Assembly: GCA_037440765.1 (NCBI GenBank)
Contig: JBBITL010000104.1
Coordinates: forward strand, 1 to 12,487
Reading direction: 5' to 3'
DNA length: 12,487 nt
From: DTKY01 sp037440765
GTDB taxonomy: Bacteria; Acidobacteriota; Terriglobia; Bryobacterales; Bryobacteraceae
Part shown: positions 1 through 7,390 of the stretch, in pieces
Numbering within the stretch: the first letter of the stretch is position 1
Layout of the letters: the number at the start of each line of letters is the position of its first letter
The notes under the pieces: generated by a model
The model's database searches: none
Told to the model about the DNA's origin: nothing
Seen by the model: the letters and a program-made list of their open reading frames with translations, nothing else
Translations under genes and position numbers: made by a program

Positions 1-1095
1 GTGTGGCTGTCGTCTACGGCTTCATCTTCAAGTGCTCAATTTAAGGGCAAACCGCTGATGGGCGGTACGCCCACGGCTTTCTCCAACAACTCGCGCCTAG
101 CGGGCGGCGGCCGCGGCCCGGGCGCAGGGCGGGGCGCAGGCCAGGCGCCACCGGCGGCCGATGCCGGGCAGACTCCGGCCCGGCGGGGCCCGGCTCAGGG
201 CGGATTCGACATGATCGAACACTGCCGCAAGATGGGCCTGGGCGGCGTGCAGACCAACCCGCCTTCCACTGACCCGGCCGAGATCAAGAAGTTTCGCGCG
301 CGGCTGGAATCCTATAATATGCACCTCGTTTGCAGCCCGCGCATCCCCGCAGACGCGGGCGGCCTGGCGGAGTTCGAGGCGCAGGTGATCGCTTACAAGG
401 AAGCCGGCGCGCACAGCTTCCACGCCGCCATGACCGGCCGGCGCTACGAGGACTTCGACGCCTACGAGACCTGGAAAGCGATGTTCGATCGCATCAGGAA
501 GCAGTCCCAGTTGATCGAGCCCGTGCTGAGGAAGCATCGGATGGCCATCGCCTTCGAGAACCACAAGGGATACCGCGCTGCCGAGCAGGTGGCCTGGATG
601 AAGAGCCTGTCGAGCGAATGGGTGGGCGTGTGCCTGGATTTCGGCAACAACATGTCGCTGTGCGAGCACCCCATGGACACGGCCCGCGCCCTGATGCCTT
701 ACGTCGTCAACGCGCACATCAAGGACATGGCCGTGGAGCCCTACGAGGACGGCTTCCTGCTTTCTGAGGTGGTTCTAGGCCAGGGTGTGGTCGATCTGAA
801 GGCGATCGTGGACATGTGCCGCAAGAAGGACCCCACCATGCCCATAAACCTGGAGATGATCACCCGTGAACCGCTCAGGATCCCGGTGTACACGGACAAG
901 TACTGGGCCACTTTCCAGGGAGAGAGCCCGCTGCCGGGTCAGGACCTGGCCAGGATGCTGGACCTGGTCCGCAAGAACCCACCCAAGTCTCCTCTGCCGC
1001 GGACCGCGGGGCTGAGCCCCGAGGAGGCAGCCAGGCTGGAGGACAAGTACAACCTGGCCTGCGTCGAGTACGGCCGGAAGCATCTGGATCTGTAA
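1..1095 (+). CDS. Sugar phosphate isomerase/epimerase-like TIM-barrel protein (5' partial)
   Basis: The protein belongs to the xylose isomerase-like TIM-barrel (AP endonuclease 2) superfamily, whose members isomerise or epimerise sugars at a divalent metal. Likely metal ligands are Glu186 (AFENH), Asp213 (CLDFGNN), His239 (NAHIKD, with Lys241) and Glu285 (NLEMI), numbered from the first base of the window. GGTPTAFSNN (about 21-30) resembles the first barrel strand of related proteins, and FDMIEHCRKMGLGGVQT (69-85) the first helix and second strand. Between them lies an unusual Gly/Arg/Pro/Ala-rich stretch, about residues 34-68. The frame is open to the left edge, no ribosome site is visible, and the GTG at base 1 is probably an internal Val codon. 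The Ser/Ala-rich first residues could be the end of a lost Tat or Sec signal, common in this family, but that cannot be seen. It ends 31 bases before the transaldolase gene, so the two are probably cotranscribed. The exact sugar is unknown. Confidence 0.85.
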   Translation: MWLSSTASSSSAQFKGKPLMGGTPTAFSNNSRLAGGGRGPGAGRGAGQAPPAADAGQTPARRGPAQGGFDMIEHCRKMGLGGVQTNPPSTDPAEIKKFRARLESYNMHLVCSPRIPADAGGLAEFEAQVIAYKEAGAHSFHAAMTGRRYEDFDAYETWKAMFDRIRKQSQLIEPVLRKHRMAIAFENHKGYRAAEQVAWMKSLSSEWVGVCLDFGNNMSLCEHPMDTARALMPYVVNAHIKDMAVEPYEDGFLLSEVVLGQGVVDLKAIVDMCRKKDPTMPINLEMITREPLRIPVYTDKYWATFQGESPLPGQDLARMLDLVRKNPPKSPLPRTAGLSPEEAARLEDKYNLACVEYGRKHLDL

Positions 1096-1112
1096 ACAAT
1101 ACTGTCGCAAAC

Positions 1113-1117
1113 GGAGG
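1113..1117 (+). promoter_or_regulatory. Ribosome binding site deciding the transaldolase start
   Basis: GGAGG directly touches the ATG at 1118, too close to serve it, but lies nine bases before the in-frame ATG at 1127. The start at 1127 is therefore preferred, giving a protein that begins MHHDTY. Confidence 0.65.
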
Positions 1118-1126
1118 ATGGAACAA

Positions 1127-2161
1127 ATGCACCATGATACTTATCTGAATTGGGTCATTTCTAACACCAAGACAAGCTGGTGGCACGACTCGGCGGACAC
1201 CGACGAACTGGCTCACGCCTTGCAGCACGGCGCGGTAGGCGTCACCTGCAATCCCTTCCTGTCCAACCTGGCGGTCGCCAAGTGGCGGGCCCAGGGCGAT
1301 GAGGAGGTCGGGGCGGTCATCGCCAAGGGGCTCCCCGCGGAACAAAAGGCCGAGGAGTTGATGAGGATCGCCGTCACCCGCTGCGCCCGGATGCTCCAGC
1401 CGGAGTACGAGCTGACCCAGGGCGCAACCGGGTACGTCTGCGCGCAGGTCAATCCCTTGCGCGCCGGCGACAGGGAGGCCATGCTCGCCATGGCCAGGCG
1501 GCTGCACGCCTGGGCCCCCAACATCGCCGTGAAGCTGCCGGCGGCCGCAGCCGGCCTGGACGTGGAAGAGGAGTGCATAGCCGAGGGTATCACCACCACC
1601 CTCACCGTCAGCTTCACCGTGCCGCAGGTGCTGGCCATCGCCGAGCGCCACCGCAAGGGGATCGCGCGCGCCAAGGCGAAGGGCATCAAGCCCGGCCGCT
1701 GCTATTCCGTCATCATGATCGGACGCCTGGACGACTATCTGCGGGAAGTGGCGCAGGACGCCTATCCCGAGGTCACCGAGTCCGACATCCGCTGGTCAGG
1801 CCTGGCCTGCACCAAGCGGGCTTACCAGATCTACCAGGAGAAGGGCTACGAGTCGGAGTTGCTGATCGCCGCCCTGCGCGGGCCCTATCATCTGACCGAA
1901 CTGGCCGGCGCCAACCTGATCATGTCGATAGCGCCCGCTCCGCAGGTGTGGTTCATCAAGGATCAGCAGCCGCACGAAGCGGGCATTCAGCGCCCGGTCC
2001 CGGCCGATGCCATCGCCCGGCTCAGCAAGATGCCCGAGTTCGTGAAGGCCTACGAACCCGATGGGATGGCCCCGGCTGATTTCATGGGCTACGGTGTGAC
2101 CCAGCGCACCCTCTCCTTCTTTGTCGAGGCCGGCTGGAGGCTTCTGGAGGGCCAGAAGTAG
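1127..2161 (+). CDS. Transaldolase-family protein (long form)
   Basis: This is a class I aldolase of the transaldolase family, which moves a dihydroxyacetone unit between sugars, or cleaves a ketose, through a lysine Schiff base. Visible family signatures, in TalC order, are HDSADTDELAHAL with Asp21, GVTCNPFLSN (38-47), AVKLPA with the probable Schiff-base Lys136, GITTTLTVSFTVPQ (154-167), MIGRLDDY (197-204), and ELLIAALRGPYHLTELAGA (244-262) ahead of a final phosphate-site-like strand. At 344 residues it is clearly longer than the roughly 215-230 residue TalC/fructose-6-phosphate aldolase type. The extra length is at about 55-100 and in a tail after about 270. An alternative start at 1118 would add three residues. 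It lies 18 bases before the E2 gene and 31 after the sugar isomerase gene, suggesting a sugar or polyol route feeding the dehydrogenase complex. The family call is firm; whether it is a transaldolase or an aldolase, and on what substrate, is open. Confidence 0.85.
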   Translation: MHHDTYLNWVISNTKTSWWHDSADTDELAHALQHGAVGVTCNPFLSNLAVAKWRAQGDEEVGAVIAKGLPAEQKAEELMRIAVTRCARMLQPEYELTQGATGYVCAQVNPLRAGDREAMLAMARRLHAWAPNIAVKLPAAAAGLDVEEECIAEGITTTLTVSFTVPQVLAIAERHRKGIARAKAKGIKPGRCYSVIMIGRLDDYLREVAQDAYPEVTESDIRWSGLACTKRAYQIYQEKGYESELLIAALRGPYHLTELAGANLIMSIAPAPQVWFIKDQQPHEAGIQRPVPADAIARLSKMPEFVKAYEPDGMAPADFMGYGVTQRTLSFFVEAGWRLLEGQK

Positions 2162-2179
2162 CCGGAAGGACCCAGTCGC

Positions 2180-3481
2180 ATGGCAATACCGGTTGAAATG
2201 CCGAAACTCGGCAACACGGTAGAGGAGTGCATTCTCGCGGGCTGGAAGAAACGGAAGGGCGAAACGGTCGCCGAGGGCGAGATCCTGGCCGACATCGAAA
2301 CCGACAAGGCCACGTTCGAGCTGCGCTCGCCGTCCGGCGGGACCCTGCTGGAGCTTTTCTTCGGTGAGGGCTCGCTCGTCCCGGTCTACGCGAATGTCTG
2401 CGTGATCGGGGAGCCGGGCGAGAGCGTCGAGGCGTTTCGTCCGGCCCAGATTGCGGCGCCAGCGCCCGCGGCGAAGGTCGCGGCTCCGGCCCCCGTCCTG
2501 GCGGCCGCGCCCGCCGGCGCTCCTCCCCCGGCGGCGGCCTGCACCGAGCCCCGGCAGGTCTTCCTCAGCCCCAGGGCGAGGAGGTTTGCGCGGGAACACG
2601 GCCTCGCGCCACCTTCCGGACCCGGTTCAGGTCCCGGCGGAAGGGTCATGGAAGCCGATCTCCGGCGGAGCTACTACGGTTCGCCGCGAATCTCGTCTCT
2701 GGCGAGGAAGCGTCTGGAGGCGGGTTACGAGATCCGGGGCGCCGGCTCCGGCCCGAACCACATGGTCCTGGCGGGCGACCTTGGCGAACCTCCCGCCCGA
2801 ATGTCCAAGATCCGGGAGATGACCGCGCGCCGTATGAGGGAATCACTCTCCTCTACCGCTCAATACACGCTGCACACTTCGGCGGACGCCACCGGCCTGC
2901 TGGCCTTCAGGAACAAGGTCAAGGCCGCGCGCCGGAGCGCAGCCGTGCCCGACATCAATATTAATGACGCTGTCCTGTTCGCGGTGGTGAAGGCTCTTGT
3001 GCTGATGCCGGAGTTGAACGCCGAGTTCATCGGCAACAAGATCTACCGGCGCTCCCGGATCCACCTCGGCTTCGCCTGCGACACCGACAAGGGCCTGCTG
3101 GTGCCGGTGGTGAGGGACTGCGAGAGGCTCTCCATGGGCGAACTCGCCGGGAGGGTCAAGGACCTCACCAGCCGGGCGCAGGAGGGCACCCTCACCCCGG
3201 ATGAGATGTCCGGAGCTACTTTCACCGTCAGCAACCTCGGCAACCTCGGGATCAGCTCGTTCACTCCCATCATCAGCCCGCCGCAGGTCGCCATCCTCGG
3301 CGTGGACTCCATCGAACTCAAGCCGCTGCGAAGAGACGGGCGCGTGGAGTTCGTCGATCACATCGGACTGTCGCTGACATGCGACCACCAGGTGATCGAC
3401 GGCGCCCCCGGCGCGCGTTTCCTCAAAGTCGTGAGAGAGCAGATCGAAAACATCGAGGCCATAGCGGAGCTGAAGCTCTAG
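2180..3481 (+). CDS. Dihydrolipoyl acyltransferase, E2 of a 2-oxoacid dehydrogenase complex
   Basis: E2 forms the core of the complex: its lipoyl arm takes the acyl group from E1 and passes it to CoA. There is one lipoyl domain (about 1-80) with the lipoyl-lysine motif ETDKA, Lys43. An Ala/Pro-rich hinge follows (about 86-122), then a peripheral-subunit-binding domain (about 125-163, FLSPRARRFA...GPGGRVMEADL). A second, degenerate copy may lie at about 168-203 (RISSLARKRL...AGDL). The catalytic domain (about 207-433) carries TFTVSNLG and the active-site DHQVIDGA with His403 and Asp407. Most relatives have DHRVVDG, so the R to Q change is mild and the catalytic pair is intact. The start ATG has GGAAGGA about ten bases upstream. 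The stop codon overlaps the ribosome site of the E3 gene, implying cotranscription and probable coupling. The acyl group (acetyl, branched or other) cannot be read from the sequence. Confidence 0.93.
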   Translation: MAIPVEMPKLGNTVEECILAGWKKRKGETVAEGEILADIETDKATFELRSPSGGTLLELFFGEGSLVPVYANVCVIGEPGESVEAFRPAQIAAPAPAAKVAAPAPVLAAAPAGAPPPAAACTEPRQVFLSPRARRFAREHGLAPPSGPGSGPGGRVMEADLRRSYYGSPRISSLARKRLEAGYEIRGAGSGPNHMVLAGDLGEPPARMSKIREMTARRMRESLSSTAQYTLHTSADATGLLAFRNKVKAARRSAAVPDININDAVLFAVVKALVLMPELNAEFIGNKIYRRSRIHLGFACDTDKGLLVPVVRDCERLSMGELAGRVKDLTSRAQEGTLTPDEMSGATFTVSNLGNLGISSFTPIISPPQVAILGVDSIELKPLRRDGRVEFVDHIGLSLTCDHQVIDGAPGARFLKVVREQIENIEAIAELKL

Positions 3482-3491
3482 GAGCAATCAC

Positions 3492-4838
3492 ATGTATGAT
3501 CTAATCGTGTTGGGCGCCGGCCCCGGCGGCTATGAGGCTGCCGCGCGCGCCGGCCGTCTTGGCAAGAGAACGGCCATCGTCGAAAAGCAGCACCTGGGCG
3601 GGACCTGTCTTAACGTCGGCTGCATTCCTACCAAAGTCTTCCTGAAATCATCCAAGCTTTATACCGACTGCAAGAACGGCTCCGCCTGCGGCGTCATGGC
3701 GCCGTCGGTGAAGTTCGACCTGGCCGCCCTTCTGGACAGGAAAGACAAAGTCATCAGCACCCTGACCCAGGGAGTGGAGACCCTGCTCAAGCGCAGCAAG
3801 GTCGAGGTGATCCACGGAGAAGGAAAGCTGACCTCGCGGAGCACCCTACAGGTTGGGGCGGAAACCTACGAAGCGAAGAACATCCTGATCGCCACCGGCG
3901 CCCGGCCGGCCAGACCTCCCATCAAGGGGCTGGACTCGCCGCGAGTGCTGGACTCGAACTCGGTCTTCGGCCTGACGGCCCTGCCCGCCAGTGTTGCGAT
4001 CATCGGAGGCGGCTACATCGGCCTGGAGTTCGCCAGCTTCTTCGCGGGGGTGGGAAGCCAGGTGGCCGTGCTCGAGATGTTGCCCCAGATCGCGGCCGGC
4101 TGTGACGGAGACATCTCCCGACGGCTGCTGGAGGCGCTAAGGAAGCAGGGAATCGACATAAGGACTTCCTGCCGGGTCAGCTCGATCGGGGACGGCGGCA
4201 TCGAGTACGAGGACGCCGGGGGAGGCTCAGGCCGCCTCAAGGCGGACTGCGTTCTGAACGCCACGGGCAGGTCCCCGGTGGTGGAAGGCATCGGCCTGGA
4301 GGCCGCGGGGGTCGATTTCAGCCACAAGGGGATCAAGACTTCGGACCGGGGCAGAACAAACGTCCCCGGAGTGTGGGCCTGCGGCGACGTGACCGGCCGG
4401 CGTCTGCTGGCGCATGCCGCTACCCGGGAGGGCCAGGTCGCCGTGTCAAACATGTTCGGCGGCGATGAGCGCATCCGCTACGACGCCATTCCCTCGGTCA
4501 TATACACGCATCCCGAGGCTGCCAGCGTGGGGAAGACGGAGGAGGAACTCAAGGCGCAAGGCATCGAGTACAGGAAGTCGACGGTCCCCATGGCCATCGC
4601 CGGCCGGTTCCTGATCGAGAACCCCGGAGGGTCGGGCATCGTCAAGGTCCTCGTAGGGGCCAGGTACGGCGAGATCCTGGGTGTGCATGTCCTGGGGGAC
4701 CTGTCGAGCGAATTCATAGTGGCCGCGGCGGCGATGATCGAGACCGAGATGTGCGTCTCCGACGTCGCCGAAATCGTCTTCCCGCATCCGACCGTGTCGG
4801 AGGCCCTCAAGGAAGCCATCCTGCGGGCGGCCGAATAG
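3492..4838 (+). CDS. lpdA: Dihydrolipoyl dehydrogenase (E3)
   Basis: E3 is a cytosolic flavoprotein that reoxidises the dihydrolipoyl arm of E2 and reduces NAD+. The FAD-binding GxGxxG motif is at the N terminus (GAGPGG, 8-13). The redox disulfide is in GGTCLNVGCIPTK, Cys39 and Cys44. The NAD-binding motif is GGGYIG (172-177), followed by Glu195 at the end of the next strand (VLE), which fits NAD rather than NADP. The second FAD motif is WACGDV (295-300). The C-terminal active-site base is His432 with Glu437 in FPHPTVSEA. The length of 448 residues is slightly short of the usual 460-475, but all domains are present. The ribosome site AGGAG (3480-3484) overlaps the E2 stop, and a similar AGGAGG overlaps this gene's own stop ahead of E1. 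Lying between E2 and E1, it is almost certainly dedicated to this complex. The gene symbol reflects function only. Confidence 0.95.
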   Translation: MYDLIVLGAGPGGYEAAARAGRLGKRTAIVEKQHLGGTCLNVGCIPTKVFLKSSKLYTDCKNGSACGVMAPSVKFDLAALLDRKDKVISTLTQGVETLLKRSKVEVIHGEGKLTSRSTLQVGAETYEAKNILIATGARPARPPIKGLDSPRVLDSNSVFGLTALPASVAIIGGGYIGLEFASFFAGVGSQVAVLEMLPQIAAGCDGDISRRLLEALRKQGIDIRTSCRVSSIGDGGIEYEDAGGGSGRLKADCVLNATGRSPVVEGIGLEAAGVDFSHKGIKTSDRGRTNVPGVWACGDVTGRRLLAHAATREGQVAVSNMFGGDERIRYDAIPSVIYTHPEAASVGKTEEELKAQGIEYRKSTVPMAIAGRFLIENPGGSGIVKVLVGARYGEILGVHVLGDLSSEFIVAAAAMIETEMCVSDVAEIVFPHPTVSEALKEAILRAAE

Positions 4839-4853
4839 GAGGTCATAAGAAGC

Positions 4854-7313
4854 ATGCCAAAATCACTCGTCATAGATCCGGAAGTTGCTTTCGCGCGGGG
4901 CCGCATTCGTTTTCACGACATAGATGTCAACGCCTACGACAAGACGATAGAGGACGAACTCCGCGTCTACTCCAGGGACGATTTCGTCCAGATGTTCGCC
5001 GACATGTGCGCCATCCGTCACTTTGAGTGGATCATCAACGAAATCAAGATCAAAGGGGTCTGCAACGGGATCAGCTACGATCACCGCGGCCCGGCGCACC
5101 TGTCCATGGGCCAGGAGGCCGCCGCCGTGGGGATGGCCTTTGCGCTCACGCCCGACGACCACATCTACGGCTCGCACAGAAGCCACGGCGAGATCCTGGC
5201 CAAGGGCTTCTCGGCCATCCGCGCTATGGATGACGGGGCGCTGTTGGACATCATGCAGACTTACCTCGGCGGCGCCATACTGCGGCCGGTCGAGAAGGGA
5301 CACGCCGGCTCGGTGAAGGAACTGGCCCGCAAGTTCCTGACCTACGGCGCCTACGCCGAGATTTTCGCCCGCGACACGGGCTTCAACCGGGGGATGGGCG
5401 GATCGATGCACGCCTTCTTCACTCCCTTCGGCATCTACCCGAACAACGCCGTGGTCGGCGGATCGGGTTCCATCGCGCCTGGCGCGGCGCTGTTCAAGCG
5501 AGTCAACCGCAAGCCCGGCATCGTGGTCTGCAACATCGGCGACGCCTCCTTCGGCTGCGGCCCCGTCTGGGAGGGCATCACTTTCGCCAGCATGGACCAG
5601 TACCGCAAGCTGTGGGACCCGCTGCTGAGAGGCGGGCTGCCCATCATCTTCAACTGCATGAACAACTTTTACGGCATGGGCGGCCAGCCGTGGGGCGAAA
5701 CCATGGGCTGCGAGTTCATTGCGCGCATCGGAGCCGGAGTGAATCCCGAGCAGATGCATGCCGAACGCGTCAACGGCTACGACCCGCTGCCGGTGATCGA
5801 CGCCTTCCGGCGGAAGAGGCAGCTTCTGCTGGAAGGCGAAGGCCCGGCGCTCATCGACACGGTGACCTACCGTATCAGCGGGCACTCGCCGTCGGACGCC
5901 TCCAGCTACCGCTCCAAGGAGGAGATCGACAAGTGGCTCAACGCCGACTCGATCATCGCCTTCCACAACAAGCTGACCGCGAGCGGGCACTTCTCCGGCT
6001 CCGCGCTGGACGAGGTCCGGTCAAACACGGAGTCCGTGGTGTTTGAGACGTTCAAACTCGCGGTCGACTTCGAGGTTTCGCCGCGAATCGGTATCGATTC
6101 GGACCTCGTCGAGAAGGTGATGTTTTCCAACCGCAGGGTTGAGAAGTTCGACGGCCGGGCGCCCGAGTTGCTCCAGCCGCTCGCCGGGAACCCGCGGGTG
6201 CAGCAGATTCGCGGCAAGGTTCGCACTCCCACGTTTGAAGGGAAGCCGGTTCCCAAGATGAAGGCGTTCAACGTGCGTGACGGGCTGTTCGAGGCCCTGG
6301 CGCACCGCTTCGCCATCGATCCGACCATGGTGGCTTTCGGCGAGGAGAACCGGGACTGGGGCGGCGCGTTCGCCGTCTACCGCGGCCTGACGGAAATGCT
6401 TCCCTACCACCGCCTGTTCAACGGGCCGATCTCGGAGGCGGGCATCGTGGGCGCTGCGGTGGGATACGGGCTGGAGGGAGGCCGGGCGGTGCCCGAACTG
6501 ATGTACGCCGACTTCATGGGGCGCGCTGGCGACGAGATCTTCAACCAGCTCTCCAAATGGCAGTCCATGTCGGGCGGAACGCTGACCATGGCCGTGGTGC
6601 TGCGCATCTCGGTCGGCGCCAAATACGGCGCCCAGCATTCCCAGGACTGGACCGCGCTGGCGGCCCACATCCCTGGACTGAGGGTGGTCTACCCGGTTAC
6701 GCCCTATGACGCCAAGGGCATGATGAACGCGGCCCTGGCGGGAACCGACCCGGTGGTCTTCTTCGAGAGCCAGAAGGTCTACGACTTTGGCGAGATGTTC
6801 CGCGAGGAGGGCGTTCCGGAAGGCTACTACGAGATCGATCTCTCGGAGCCCTCCATCAAGCGGGCCGGCAGCGATCTCACCATCATCACCCTCGGTCCGG
6901 CGCTTTACACCGCTGTCGAGGCGGCAGACCGGCTGGCCGCCGAGTTCGGGGTTTCGGCCGAACTGGTCGACCTGCGCACGGCCAACCCGATCAACTACCA
7001 GCCCATCGTCGACTCAGTCGTCAAGACCGGCAAGGCGTTGCTGGTGTGCGACGCGGTGGAGCGCGGCTCGGTGATCCAGAGCGTGGCCGCGAACCTGACG
7101 CAACTGGCCTTCGACTACCTGGACGCTCCTCCGGCCATAGTCGGAAGCCGGAACTGGATCACGCCGGCGGCCGAACTGGAGGCCATGTTCTTCCCGCAGG
7201 CCGCCTGGCTGATCGACGCCATTCACGAGCGCATTATGCCGCTCAAGGGCCACCGGCCCTCGACCAACCAGACCCTGGGAGAGCTGGCCAGGCGCTCCAG
7301 AGCAGGCGTCTAG
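4854..7313 (+). CDS. Fused E1 alpha-beta, thiamine-diphosphate 2-oxoacid dehydrogenase
   Basis: E1 decarboxylates a 2-oxoacid (or cleaves a hydroxyketone, as acetoin dehydrogenase does) and transfers the acyl group to the lipoyl arm of E2. Here one 819-residue chain carries both subunits. The alpha part (about 45-400) shows IYGSHRSHGE (104-113), the alpha-type GxGxxPxA-like stretch (202-210), the thiamine-diphosphate motif opening with GDAS (229-232) and closing with NN (270-271), and the active-site loop ISGHSPSD with His344. The beta part (about 468-800) shows GEENRDWGGAF (496-506), ISEAGIVGAAVG with the cofactor-activating Glu528, and AQHSQDW with His595. A linker of about 70 residues joins them. 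The GD-to-NN spacing is about 12 residues longer than is typical. AGGAGG overlaps the E3 stop, 11 bases before the ATG. Single-chain E1 alpha-beta proteins exist among branched-chain-type and uncharacterised enzymes. The substrate is not decided by sequence. Confidence 0.92.
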   Translation: MPKSLVIDPEVAFARGRIRFHDIDVNAYDKTIEDELRVYSRDDFVQMFADMCAIRHFEWIINEIKIKGVCNGISYDHRGPAHLSMGQEAAAVGMAFALTPDDHIYGSHRSHGEILAKGFSAIRAMDDGALLDIMQTYLGGAILRPVEKGHAGSVKELARKFLTYGAYAEIFARDTGFNRGMGGSMHAFFTPFGIYPNNAVVGGSGSIAPGAALFKRVNRKPGIVVCNIGDASFGCGPVWEGITFASMDQYRKLWDPLLRGGLPIIFNCMNNFYGMGGQPWGETMGCEFIARIGAGVNPEQMHAERVNGYDPLPVIDAFRRKRQLLLEGEGPALIDTVTYRISGHSPSDASSYRSKEEIDKWLNADSIIAFHNKLTASGHFSGSALDEVRSNTESVVFETFKLAVDFEVSPRIGIDSDLVEKVMFSNRRVEKFDGRAPELLQPLAGNPRVQQIRGKVRTPTFEGKPVPKMKAFNVRDGLFEALAHRFAIDPTMVAFGEENRDWGGAFAVYRGLTEMLPYHRLFNGPISEAGIVGAAVGYGLEGGRAVPELMYADFMGRAGDEIFNQLSKWQSMSGGTLTMAVVLRISVGAKYGAQHSQDWTALAAHIPGLRVVYPVTPYDAKGMMNAALAGTDPVVFFESQKVYDFGEMFREEGVPEGYYEIDLSEPSIKRAGSDLTIITLGPALYTAVEAADRLAAEFGVSAELVDLRTANPINYQPIVDSVVKTGKALLVCDAVERGSVIQSVAANLTQLAFDYLDAPPAIVGSRNWITPAAELEAMFFPQAAWLIDAIHERIMPLKGHRPSTNQTLGELARRSRAGV

Positions 7314-7326
7314 CGGCGGCACGGAA

Positions 7327-7346
7327 CCGCGAGCGTGAGCGAGCGG
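7327..7346 (+). repeat. Short GAGCG-type imperfect inverted/tandem repeat
   Basis: The 20 bases CCGCGAGCGTGAGCGAGCGG lie in the only sizeable gap (7314-7390). They hold the short unit GAGCG in staggered copies, and the ends CCGC and GCGG can pair as a small hairpin. A GCCGGC palindrome follows at 7347-7352. No T-run follows, so it is not a convincing terminator. From memory, very similar GAGCGTGAGCGAGCGG sequences occur as dispersed intergenic repeats in acidobacterial genomes; this is recollection and was not checked. Confidence 0.45.
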
Positions 7347-7375
7347 GCCGGCAGCCAGTCCGATAGCATTGACTG

Positions 7376-7382
7376 AAGGAGG
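7376..7382 (+). promoter_or_regulatory. Strong ribosome binding site of the tyrosine phenol-lyase gene
   Basis: AAGGAGG lies eight bases before the ATG at 7391 and is the best Shine-Dalgarno match in the window. It fixes this start and suggests the gene is translated independently rather than by coupling to E1. Confidence 0.75.
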
Positions 7383-7390
7383 CCAGCGTC

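Noticed and set aside
1..3. GTG at base 1 as the true start of the isomerase gene
   Set aside because: It is the first codon of the window with no upstream sequence to show a ribosome site, and the frame is open to the edge, so it is more likely an internal codon.
7327..7352. Intrinsic terminator between the two modules
   Set aside because: The potential hairpin is short and mismatched, and no T-run follows it.
7369..7374. TTGACT as a possible -35 promoter element before the tyrosine phenol-lyase gene
   Set aside because: It lies two bases before the ribosome binding site, leaving no room for a -10 element and a transcription start upstream of the ATG.
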